DNA from: Bradyrhizobium vignae
GTDB lineage: Bacteria; Pseudomonadota; Alphaproteobacteria; Rhizobiales; Xanthobacteraceae
Direction of reading: 5' to 3'
NCBI RefSeq assembly: GCF_004114425.1
Contig: NZ_RDQF01000054.1
Span: forward strand, 1-53,689
DNA length: 53,689 nucleotides
Numbering within the stretch: the stretch's first letter is position 1; each line of letters begins with the position of its first letter. The translations under genes were made by a program, and so were the position numbers. Below, piece after piece: positions 26,867 to 34,028 of the stretch. Under the pieces are notes generated by a model, which saw only the letters and a list, made by a program, of their open reading frames with translations, was not told the origin of the DNA and made no database searches.

Positions 26867-27823
26867 CTATCCTCCTCCTTGCAAGGCGGCCCACATTTCC
26901 TGGTCGCGCTTGTCGGTCCAGATCACGGGATCGTCGATCCCGGATGCTTCGTCGTAGGCGCGCGACACGTTGAACGGCAGGCAGTGCTCGTAGATGGCGA
27001 AACTCGAAAATTTCGGATCCATCACCTCGCGGGTCGCCGCCATCGACTCCTTCAGCGTGCGGCCCTTGGCAACCGAGATTTCGGCCGCGCCATAGAGCGA
27101 GGTGACGAAATCCCGCGTCATCGCGATGGCCTCGCGTACCGTAGCGGTGCCCTTCAGCGCATCGCCTCGGCCGGGCGCGATCGCCTTGGGATTGAAGTTG
27201 CGGATCTCATTCAGCGTCATCGGCCATTCGCGCAAATGCGCATCGCCGCAATAGCAGGCCGAGTGATATTCGATGAGATCCCCGGAGAACATCACCTCCG
27301 CATCCGGCACCCAGGCGACGATGTCGCCGGAGGTGTGGCCGGCACCCAGCTGCATCAGCCGCACCTCGCGCTTGCCGAGATAGATCGACATCTCGCCTTC
27401 GAAGGTCAGCGTCGGCCAGGTCAGGCCGGGAATGCTCTGCGCGTCCTGGAACAGGCGCGGGAAGCGGCCGTATTCGGAATCCCAATCCTGCTTGCCGCGC
27501 TCCTCGATCAGCCGATAGGTTTCCTGCGAGGCGACGATGCCTTGGGCCTTGTAGGCGGAGGCTCCGAGCACGCGCACGGCGTGATAATGCGACAGCACGA
27601 CATATTTGATCGGCTTGTCGGTGACGGCGCGCACGCGCTCGATCACTTTGTTCGCCATCGCCGGCGTCGCCTGCGCATCGAACACGAGGCAGCCGTCGTC
27701 GCCGACGATCACGGCCGTATTCGGATCGCCCTCGGCGGTGAAGGCATAGAGATCGGGGCCGATCTCGGCGAAGGTGATTGTCTTCTCGGAGAGGTCGCCG
27801 GTGGATGCGAAGTTCTTCGCCAT
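26867..27823 (-). CDS. MBL-fold protein with altered metal motif, in homogentisate operon
   Basis: A 318-residue metallo-beta-lactamase-fold protein. The usual HxHxDH motif reads H79-Y-H81-A-V83-R84, so the Asp and third His that hold the second metal are replaced by Val and Arg. Other fold markers remain: LGAGHTSGDIVAW (His), MFSGDLIEYHSACYCGDAH (Asp). It probably binds one metal or has shifted chemistry. It lies between the small DUF2783 gene and hmgA with 18- and 2-nt gaps, so it belongs to the pathway. It might hydrolyse a thioester or lactone intermediate, or serve an isomerase role; none of this can be read directly. Confidence 0.85.
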   Translation of the reverse strand: MAKNFASTGDLSEKTITFAEIGPDLYAFTAEGDPNTAVIVGDDGCLVFDAQATPAMANKVIERVRAVTDKPIKYVVLSHYHAVRVLGASAYKAQGIVASQETYRLIEERGKQDWDSEYGRFPRLFQDAQSIPGLTWPTLTFEGEMSIYLGKREVRLMQLGAGHTSGDIVAWVPDAEVMFSGDLIEYHSACYCGDAHLREWPMTLNEIRNFNPKAIAPGRGDALKGTATVREAIAMTRDFVTSLYGAAEISVAKGRTLKESMAATREVMDPKFSSFAIYEHCLPFNVSRAYDEASGIDDPVIWTDKRDQEMWAALQGGG

Positions 27824-27841
27824 TAGTTCGTCCTTACAAGT

Positions 27842-28066
27842 CTATTGTTGTTGCTGTTGCTGCTGCTGGTCATCGATCATGCGGCGCCTGGCGAGCCCGA
27901 TCGCCTCGCGCAGCACGTCGATGTCGCCGATATGATTGGCGAGGATCAGCACCAGCGCCGCGTCGAAATCCGCGCTCTGCTCCTCGGTGAGTCCGCGATG
28001 CGCCTCGACGATGGCGCGGAAGGCATCGTCCGGGCGTGCGAAGTTCGAGCTGGTTGAAAGCGGCAT
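27842..28066 (-). CDS. mhaB: DUF2783 small protein, MhaB-like coupling partner
   Basis: The 74-residue protein contains the DUF2783 core DDAFRAIVEAHRGLTEEQSADF and ALVLILANHIGDIDVLREAI. It starts at 28066 with GAGG six nt upstream, 8 nt after the stop of the flavoprotein gene. The C-terminus ends in eight consecutive Gln encoded by mixed CAG and CAA codons. In Pseudomonas putida, 3-hydroxyphenylacetate 6-hydroxylase consists of flavoprotein MhaA and a small coupling protein MhaB; size, order and neighbours fit that pair. The symbol is an inference from context and size. Confidence 0.8.
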   Translation of the reverse strand: MPLSTSSNFARPDDAFRAIVEAHRGLTEEQSADFDAALVLILANHIGDIDVLREAIGLARRRMIDDQQQQQQQQ

Positions 28067-28074
28067 GCGAAACC

Positions 28075-29703
28075 TCAATACAAACCTTCGGCCCGCGCCA
28101 ACGCCGCCGCGATCGCCGAACGCGTCGGATGGCGGAAGCGCGCCGCGACATAGCCGTCGGGCCTCAGCAGATAGGCGGAGCCCGGCTCGGCGGCGTAGCG
28201 CTTTGCGGCCAGACCCGAGGGATCGGCAAGTCCGCCCTCGCCACCAATGCGGATGCCCTTGATGCCATCGGGCGCATCGATCGGCGCGCCATTGCTGAAC
28301 GACAGCAAGGTGAAGTCCGTTCCACCGTTGCGGAAGGCATCCGTCAGATAGATCTGCTCGCCGGCGCGCGTTGAGACGGGTGCATCGAGCATCGAACAGC
28401 CGGGCGAGGGTCCACCGCGCCACGCATCCGCATCGAGCGAGGACAGCGGCGAGTCATAGCTGCACGGCACCGAGAGTCGTCCGCCATTGACCATGCGCTT
28501 GCCGAACTCGGTCTCCTTGGCCAGCGACAGCACCGCCTTGCGCAGCCGCGCTTCCTGATGCGAGTTCGGTGCCATGAAATCGGTCGAGCGGGTGGATTCG
28601 CGGATGTTCTCGTCGGCGGCTGCGCTGCGCTCGGTATGATAACTCTCGAGCAGGCTCGCGGGCGATTTGCCCCGCAGCACGCGATCGAGCTTCCAGGACA
28701 GGTTCTCCGCGTCTTCAAGTCCGGAATTGGCGCCGCGCGCACCGAAGGGCGAGACCTGATGCGCGGAATCGCCGGCGAAGATCACGCGGCCATGGATGAA
28801 GCGATCCATCCGCCGGCACTGGAATTTGTACAGCGAGATCCACTCGAACTCGAACTTGTCGTGGCCGAGCATGCGCGCAATCCGCGGCCGCACGTTTTCC
28901 GGCTTCTTCTCGACGACAGGATCGGCGTAACGGTTGAGCTGGAGATCGATGCGCCAGACATCGTTGGGCTGCCGGTGCAAGAGCGCCGAACGCCCGGCAT
29001 GGAACGGCGGATCGAACCAGAACCAACGCTCGGTGGGAAATTCCGCCGTCATCTTGACGTCGGCGATCAGGAACTGATCCTCGAACACCTGGCCCGCAAA
29101 TTCCGCACCGACCATCTGGCGCAGCGACGACCGCGCACCGTCGCAGGCGATGACATATTGCGCATTCAGGCGATAGGCGCCTTCAGGCGTTTCGATCGTC
29201 AGCAGCGCGGAGTCGTTGCGCTGCTCCAGCGCCGTCACCTTGTTGCGCCAGCGCAGGTCGATCTCGGGCAGTTCGTTGATGCGATCGACCAGATAGGCTT
29301 CGGCGTAATATTGCTGGAGATTGATGAAGGCCGGACGCTTGTGACCGTCTTCCGGCAGCAGATTGAACTGGTAGAGCTGCTGCTCGCCGTGAAAGATCCG
29401 GCCGACGCTCCACACCACGCCCTTGTCGACCATGCGGTCGCCGACGCCGAGTCGGTCCCAATATTCCAGCGAGCGCTTCGAGAAGCAGATCGCGCGCGAG
29501 CCTTCGCCGATGCGGTCGGCATCGTCCAGCAGCACGACGCGCTGGCCGCGCTGGGCGAGATCGATCGCCAGCGACAGGCCGACCGGGCCGGCACCGACAA
29601 TCACGACCGCATGCGCCGCGGGGCGTGGCCCCGGGCGGTCCTGATCGGGATGGCGGCGATAGCCGAACTGGGTCTTGGCCTGATGCGTATTGGCCGGCGC
29701 CAT
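28075..29703 (-). CDS. mhaA: FAD-dependent aromatic monooxygenase, MhaA-like
   Basis: This 542-residue group A flavoprotein hydroxylase has an N-terminal dinucleotide-binding motif VVIVGAGPVGLSLAIDLAQRG (about 33-53), the NAD(P)H/FAD motif ACDGARSSLR in the middle, and FAGDSAHQVSPFGARGANSGLEDAENLSWKL for the ribityl-binding GD motif. A thioredoxin-like C-terminal extension of the phenol-hydroxylase type follows. It is the first gene of the operon DUF2783-MBL-hmgA-fahA. By context it likely hydroxylates 3-hydroxyphenylacetate to homogentisate. The alternative, a 3-(3-hydroxyphenyl)propionate hydroxylase (MhpA), is less likely because no meta-cleavage genes are present. Confidence 0.85.
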   Translation of the reverse strand: MAPANTHQAKTQFGYRRHPDQDRPGPRPAAHAVVIVGAGPVGLSLAIDLAQRGQRVVLLDDADRIGEGSRAICFSKRSLEYWDRLGVGDRMVDKGVVWSVGRIFHGEQQLYQFNLLPEDGHKRPAFINLQQYYAEAYLVDRINELPEIDLRWRNKVTALEQRNDSALLTIETPEGAYRLNAQYVIACDGARSSLRQMVGAEFAGQVFEDQFLIADVKMTAEFPTERWFWFDPPFHAGRSALLHRQPNDVWRIDLQLNRYADPVVEKKPENVRPRIARMLGHDKFEFEWISLYKFQCRRMDRFIHGRVIFAGDSAHQVSPFGARGANSGLEDAENLSWKLDRVLRGKSPASLLESYHTERSAAADENIRESTRSTDFMAPNSHQEARLRKAVLSLAKETEFGKRMVNGGRLSVPCSYDSPLSSLDADAWRGGPSPGCSMLDAPVSTRAGEQIYLTDAFRNGGTDFTLLSFSNGAPIDAPDGIKGIRIGGEGGLADPSGLAAKRYAAEPGSAYLLRPDGYVAARFRHPTRSAIAAALARAEGLY

Positions 29704-29745
29704 ACACTAACCTCGGCTCTGGTCAGAAGAGGACTGATCTGCTAG

Positions 29746-29765
29746 ATAGTCTCACGTGCAACTAT
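29746..29765. promoter_or_regulatory. Candidate MarR operator between mhaA and its regulator
   Basis: ATAGT (29746-29750) and ACTAT (29761-29765) flank an ACGT centre, giving a 20-bp imperfect palindrome. It lies 43 nt before mhaA and 48 nt before the MarR gene, the usual place for a self-regulating MarR site that represses both directions. Confidence 0.6.
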
Positions 29766-29813
29766 TTTGGACCGGAGCCGGCCGGCCGTCAACTGGAATT
29801 CGGAGCGCTCTCC

Positions 29814-30356
29814 GTGGCGAGGACATCCAGCGACATTGCGCTGAAGACACCCCAGGCCGACGAGGCTTCATCGCGGCCGAAGCCGCGTCTCGACCTGTTC
29901 AAGTTCGTGCCGTTCCGCCTCAACCGGCTGGCAGCGGAGGTGAGTTCCGCGCTCGCGGTCGAATATCAGGAACGTCACGGCCTCGACATTCCGGCCTGGC
30001 GCGTGCTCGCCACGCTCGGCTTTCGCGTTGATGCCTGCAGCGCGCAGTACATCGCGCAGTGCACCCGCACGCACAAATCCACCATCAGCCGCGCGGTGAC
30101 CACGCTGCTGCATGCAGAGCTGATCGAGCGGGTCGAGAACGAAGCCGATCGCCGCGAATTCCGCCTGCAACTGACCAGGAAGGGCCGAACGCTTTACGAA
30201 GAGCTGTTCCCGCAATTGCTGCGGCGTGAGGACGAGATCCTCGCCTGCCTGTCCGCGCAGGAGCGCAAGCAATTGTCGGCCCTGCTCGGCAAGATCGAGC
30301 AGAGCCTCGATCTGATCCAGACCAGCGAAGAGGCTGACGCGAAGCAGGCGTATTAG
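29814..30356 (+). CDS. MarR family transcriptional regulator of the homogentisate operon
   Basis: The 180-residue protein has the MarR winged helix: LDIPAWRVLATLGF, then CSAQYIAQCTRTHKSTISRAVTTLLHAELIERVENEADRREFRLQLTRKG (recognition helix and wing, about residues 60-125). I chose GTG at 29814 with GGAG nine nt upstream; the frame is open further but overlaps the divergent promoter and mhaA start. The position suggests it represses mhaA-mhaB-MBL-hmgA-fahA until an aromatic acid such as 3-hydroxyphenylacetate or homogentisate binds. The effector is inferred. Confidence 0.9.
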   Translation: MARTSSDIALKTPQADEASSRPKPRLDLFKFVPFRLNRLAAEVSSALAVEYQERHGLDIPAWRVLATLGFRVDACSAQYIAQCTRTHKSTISRAVTTLLHAELIERVENEADRREFRLQLTRKGRTLYEELFPQLLRREDEILACLSAQERKQLSALLGKIEQSLDLIQTSEEADAKQAY

Positions 30357-30392
30357 GACGGGCATGCATAGAGGCGGAGACGCCTAGACCGG

Positions 30393-31157
30393 TTGAGAAA
30401 GCTTGGTAGGCTCGTGACGGCACCAGCTTATATAGTGGCGCTACTTGTGGCATTTGCCGCAACTCGCGCATACGCCGTTGATATAGGTTATCTGGCTCCC
30501 CCCGGAGTCGCTGCAAACGAGTTTCCCTCACCGCAGCGCCCCGTTGCACGGATCGTCAGCCCACGCCGCGCCGCCGAAGAGCGCCGCGACGCCCTCAATG
30601 AGGCCGGTCAAATCGCACGTATTCTTGAGCTGAAACCAGGCATGACAGTCGGCGACATTGGAGCAGGCGATGGCTACCACACGGTCAGGCTCTCGCGCCT
30701 CGTCGAACCCGCCGGCTCTGTCATTGCCCAGGACGTCACGCGGGATTACCTGATCGAACTCGCAAAGCGAACAGAGCTTCTGAAGTTGACGAACGTGCAG
30801 TTCGCGCTCGGCGAACCACACGACCCGCGCCTGCCCGCCTCCTCACTGGATGCCGCAATCCTCGTGCATATGTATCATGAGATCGCCCAGCCCTATGCCT
30901 TCCTCTACAATCTCGCGCCCGCTTTGAAGCAGGGTGCGCGGGTCGGAATTGTCGATCTCGAGCTTCCGACGTCGAAGCATGGCACGCCAATTGCGCTCTT
31001 GCGCTGCGAATTGACCGCCGTCGGCTATCGCGAGATCGCCACATATCAGCTCGCAGGTGACGGAGGATATTTGGCGGTATTCTCTCCGCCAGAGGTCGCG
31101 GCTCGAAAATCTCCCCGCGATATCGCTGCTTGTGGGAATCCCGCCGGCGCTCGTTGA
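30393..31157 (+). CDS. Exported protein with methyltransferase fold
   Basis: Residues 1-28 look like a Sec signal peptide (MRKLGR, a hydrophobic stretch, then ATRAYA). The rest is a class I Rossmann methyltransferase fold, with SAM motif I VGDIGAGDGYHTVRL at about 86-100, an acidic residue at IAQDVT, and a post-motif segment LDAAILVHMYHEI. S-adenosylmethionine is not expected in the periplasm, so its role is unclear; it may be a repurposed fold or membrane-anchored and cytoplasmic. A TTG start at 30393 keeps the positively charged n-region; GTG at 30414 would remove it. The ribosome site is weak. It is monocistronic. Confidence 0.8.
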   Translation: MRKLGRLVTAPAYIVALLVAFAATRAYAVDIGYLAPPGVAANEFPSPQRPVARIVSPRRAAEERRDALNEAGQIARILELKPGMTVGDIGAGDGYHTVRLSRLVEPAGSVIAQDVTRDYLIELAKRTELLKLTNVQFALGEPHDPRLPASSLDAAILVHMYHEIAQPYAFLYNLAPALKQGARVGIVDLELPTSKHGTPIALLRCELTAVGYREIATYQLAGDGGYLAVFSPPEVAARKSPRDIAACGNPAGAR

Positions 31158-31370
31158 CACCACGTCAGCCGCCCGTCTCAGAGGCTGACCGTATCCGGAG
31201 AAGAGGTCAGACCGGAAGTCGCCGGCTGAAACTCAAATCGGCGCTTTTGACCCGAAGCGCACATGAGCAGCTGGGGCCATCGCAACGCTAACCCATGAGT
31301 TTTCGCCACTCAGTTGCACTGCTTGGCCGTTAACCGTAAGCTACCGAGCGGGCTAGGCTTGAGGGAAGCC

Positions 31371-32678
31371 ATGGTTGTCGAGACGCGCTATGTGACCAGC
31401 GGCGACGTCTTCGTCGCTTATCAAATATCCGGACAGGGCGGTCCGGACTTGCTCATGACACCGGGCTTTGTATCGCATCTCGAGCAGGCGTGGGAGAATC
31501 CCAACGTCGCGCGCTTCCTTAACGACCTCGGCTCGTTCTCGCGATTGATCCGATTCGACAAACGCGGCACGGGTCTCAGTGATCGTGGTGTCGGTGTCCC
31601 GCATCTCGATGAAAGGATCGACGATATCCGCGCCGTGCTCGACGCTGCGGGTTCTAAGAGGGCCTATTTGTTCGGTGTTTCGGAGGGTGGGCCGATGTCG
31701 ATCCTGTTCGCGGCGACCTATCCTGAACGTGTCGCGGGGCTCATCCTGTTCGGCACGTATGCGCGCACGGTGGGTGCTTCCGTTCCGTTTGACGACTTTG
31801 CGACCCTGGAGCGCGATATCCGGTCCAACTGGGGAACCGGCAAAAGTCTGCCCAGTTTCTCTCCGTCGGCCGCCGCAATTCCCGGGGCCATGGAGCGCTT
31901 CGCCAAGTTCGAGCGCTCGGCGGCCAGCCCGTCTGATGTGATCAACCTGATGCGCATGAACCGCGAGATCGACGTAACGGCCATCCTGCCGTCGATCCAT
32001 GTCCCTACGCTGGTCATGCATCGGCGCGACGACGTGCGCATTCGTGCATTCGCCGGCCGCGAGCTTGGAGAGAGAATTCCTCACGCGCGCTACATCGAAC
32101 TTCCGGGTAGTGATCACCTCGCATGGTCAGGAGATCAGGATCGGCTTGTCGAGGAAATCAGACAATTCATGGGTGTGTCCGCTACCACCATCGAGGGCGA
32201 TCGCGTCCTCTCGACCGTGCTGTTCACCGACATCGTCGATTCGACAAAGAAAGCCTCGTTGGTGGGCGACAGGCAGTGGCGTTCAACTCTGGAAGCGCAC
32301 CATGCGGCGGTGCGTTCGGAACTGGAGCGGCATCGCGGACGCGAAGTTAAAACTACAGGCGACGGATTTCTGGCCCTTTTCGACGGCCCGGCGCGCGCCG
32401 TTCGCTGCGCCCAGAGGATCGTCAGCGCGGTGCGGCCGCTCGATCTCGAAGTACGGGCCGGCGTCCATACCGGCGAGGTTGAAATGATGGGCGACGATGT
32501 GGGCGGCATTGCTGTGCACATCGCAGCACGGGTAGCTCAGCATGCGCATGCGAGCGAAGTGCTGGCCTCGAGCACGGTAAAGGATTTAGTAGCAGGTGCC
32601 GGCCTCAAGTTCGTCGATCAGGGATCGGCCGAGCTTAAGGGACTTGCCGAGCCCATGCGCCTATTTGCAGCCGTCTGA
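31371..32678 (+). CDS. Alpha/beta hydrolase fused to class III nucleotide cyclase
   Basis: Residues 1-270 form an alpha/beta hydrolase with nucleophile elbow FGVSEGGPM (Ser), an acid in VMHRRDDVRIR, and His in LPGSDHLAWSG. Residues 280-435 are a class III adenylate/guanylate cyclase catalytic domain, with first metal Asp in VLFTDIVDST and second in TTGDGFLALFDG. The usual Asn of the VNxAAR motif is His (VHIAARV), as in several soluble actinobacterial and rhizobial cyclases. The fusion suggests that hydrolase-domain ligand binding controls cyclic nucleotide production. ATG 31371 follows GAGGGAAG; the upstream TTG at 31314 is less likely. Confidence 0.9.
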   Translation: MVVETRYVTSGDVFVAYQISGQGGPDLLMTPGFVSHLEQAWENPNVARFLNDLGSFSRLIRFDKRGTGLSDRGVGVPHLDERIDDIRAVLDAAGSKRAYLFGVSEGGPMSILFAATYPERVAGLILFGTYARTVGASVPFDDFATLERDIRSNWGTGKSLPSFSPSAAAIPGAMERFAKFERSAASPSDVINLMRMNREIDVTAILPSIHVPTLVMHRRDDVRIRAFAGRELGERIPHARYIELPGSDHLAWSGDQDRLVEEIRQFMGVSATTIEGDRVLSTVLFTDIVDSTKKASLVGDRQWRSTLEAHHAAVRSELERHRGREVKTTGDGFLALFDGPARAVRCAQRIVSAVRPLDLEVRAGVHTGEVEMMGDDVGGIAVHIAARVAQHAHASEVLASSTVKDLVAGAGLKFVDQGSAELKGLAEPMRLFAAV

Positions 32679-32861
32679 ATGAGCTTCGGTGTCGCCGATG
32701 CCGCCTTAGAAAGCTCAGACGTTATCGCCGATGTCCCTTTGTGGCCCACAACGCGCCTCCGGCGATGCTTGTTTGCGCACTGCTTCCAGGTGCACAGCGG
32801 ATATCAGGCCTGACTGATCTGAGCCGCGCTTAGGACTTACAAGTAGACGCCCCGGATTCCA

Positions 32862-33668
32862 TCACTTCGCAAACGACCGCGTCGGCGGCAGATGCAGTGC
32901 CCAGGCGTCGACCTTGTCGCTGGCGGGCGGATAAATCTCCGTCACGATCGGATCGTGACCGGGGATGAACCTGTCAGGATGGCCGGCGAGGCGCTCGATC
33001 GTCTCCCAGCCTGCGGCCATGTCGCCGACATTGTAGACGATCGGGAACGGGCTCCGGCGCTGGAGGTTGGCGTAGTAATGCGCGGCATCGGACGCCAGCA
33101 CCACCGGCCCGCGCGCGGTCTCGACCTTCACCACCTGCAAGCCATCGGAATGGCCACCGACGCGATGCACGGTGACGCCGGGCGCGACCTCGCCGTCGCC
33201 GGAATGGAAGGTGACGCGCTCGCCATAGACATGGCGCACCATCAGCGTGACGTGCTCGACCGAGAATGGATGTCGCAGCAGTCCGTTGCACATGCAGCGG
33301 CCCGTCGCGTAAGCCATCTCGCGCTCCTGGAGATGGAAGCGCGCATTCGGGAAGCGGTCGAGATTGCCGGCATGGTCGTAGTGCAGATGCGTCACAATGA
33401 TGTCGCGGATGCCGGATGCCGCGACGCCGAAACGCTCCAGCGCATCGACCGGATTGAGCGTCAGCTTGCGCGCCCGCGCGCTCGCCTCCTCGGCATTGAA
33501 GCCGGTGTCGACCAGGATGTCGCGACCGTGCCCTCGGATCAACCAGACGAAATAGTCGAGATCCTGCGCCGCACTGTCATGCGGGTCGGGCACGAGGAAG
33601 TTCATGTGGGGGGTGCGCGGCGACATCGTCGCATAGCGCAGGGCGTAGATTTCGTAGACGTTTCCCAT
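32862..33668 (-). CDS. MBL-fold protein of the N-acyl-homoserine lactonase family
   Basis: A 268-residue hydrolase with the complete binuclear zinc motif THLHYDHAGN (HxHxDH), a later His in GGHSDG, Asp in LASDAAHYY, and His in IPGHDP. The layout matches AttM/AiiA-type quorum-quenching lactonases and their relatives. Start 33668 (MGNVYEIY) matches the family; another ATG at 33710 is in frame. No luxI or luxR synthase/receptor pair lies nearby, so the real substrate could be another lactone. It is transcribed alone. Confidence 0.85.
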   Translation of the reverse strand: MGNVYEIYALRYATMSPRTPHMNFLVPDPHDSAAQDLDYFVWLIRGHGRDILVDTGFNAEEASARARKLTLNPVDALERFGVAASGIRDIIVTHLHYDHAGNLDRFPNARFHLQEREMAYATGRCMCNGLLRHPFSVEHVTLMVRHVYGERVTFHSGDGEVAPGVTVHRVGGHSDGLQVVKVETARGPVVLASDAAHYYANLQRRSPFPIVYNVGDMAAGWETIERLAGHPDRFIPGHDPIVTEIYPPASDKVDAWALHLPPTRSFAK

Positions 33669-34028
33669 GGTCTGCTTTTCTGAGTTGGATGTTGTGGGAC
33701 CATCGAGCACACCAAGCCATCGCCGGCAGGAAAGGTCAAACGTGGGGCGTTGCGGAGGCAGGGCTGCAATGTGAGACCAATCACAGCTCCATCACCATGA
33801 TGACCCCAGCATGCTGCCGATAGGATCGAACCAGGTCACCGAGTACTGTCATGACAACGGTCTATTCCGCCCGCGGCACGCCCCCTGCGTTGCCATCCAT
33901 CGTCACGATAATGCCGAATCTCCAAGCGGTTGACGCCCCCCGTCCCCGGTTTGATAATGCAGGAAGCGTAAGTTAAGGTCGCCGCGGCGCAAGCTGGAAC
34001 GGCGCCTTTTGGCTGGACCGCGCTGAAT
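33669..34028. other. 360-nt region upstream of two divergent genes, no gene seen
   Basis: This gap holds the promoters of the leftward lactonase gene and the rightward caspase-like gene. Frames that open here on the minus strand (for example 33836-34273) run into the caspase-like gene antisense and show no domain. I see no clear operator or terminator. Confidence 0.5.

Noticed and set aside
28066..28423. N-terminal extension of the DUF2783 frame (193 codons in total)
   Set aside because: The extra 119 codons lie inside the flavoprotein gene in another frame and are Arg/Trp-rich; a ribosome site supports 28066.
32862..33668. A quorum-sensing locus around the lactonase-like gene
   Set aside because: No LuxI-type synthase or autoinducer-binding LuxR protein is present nearby, so only the enzyme family can be stated.
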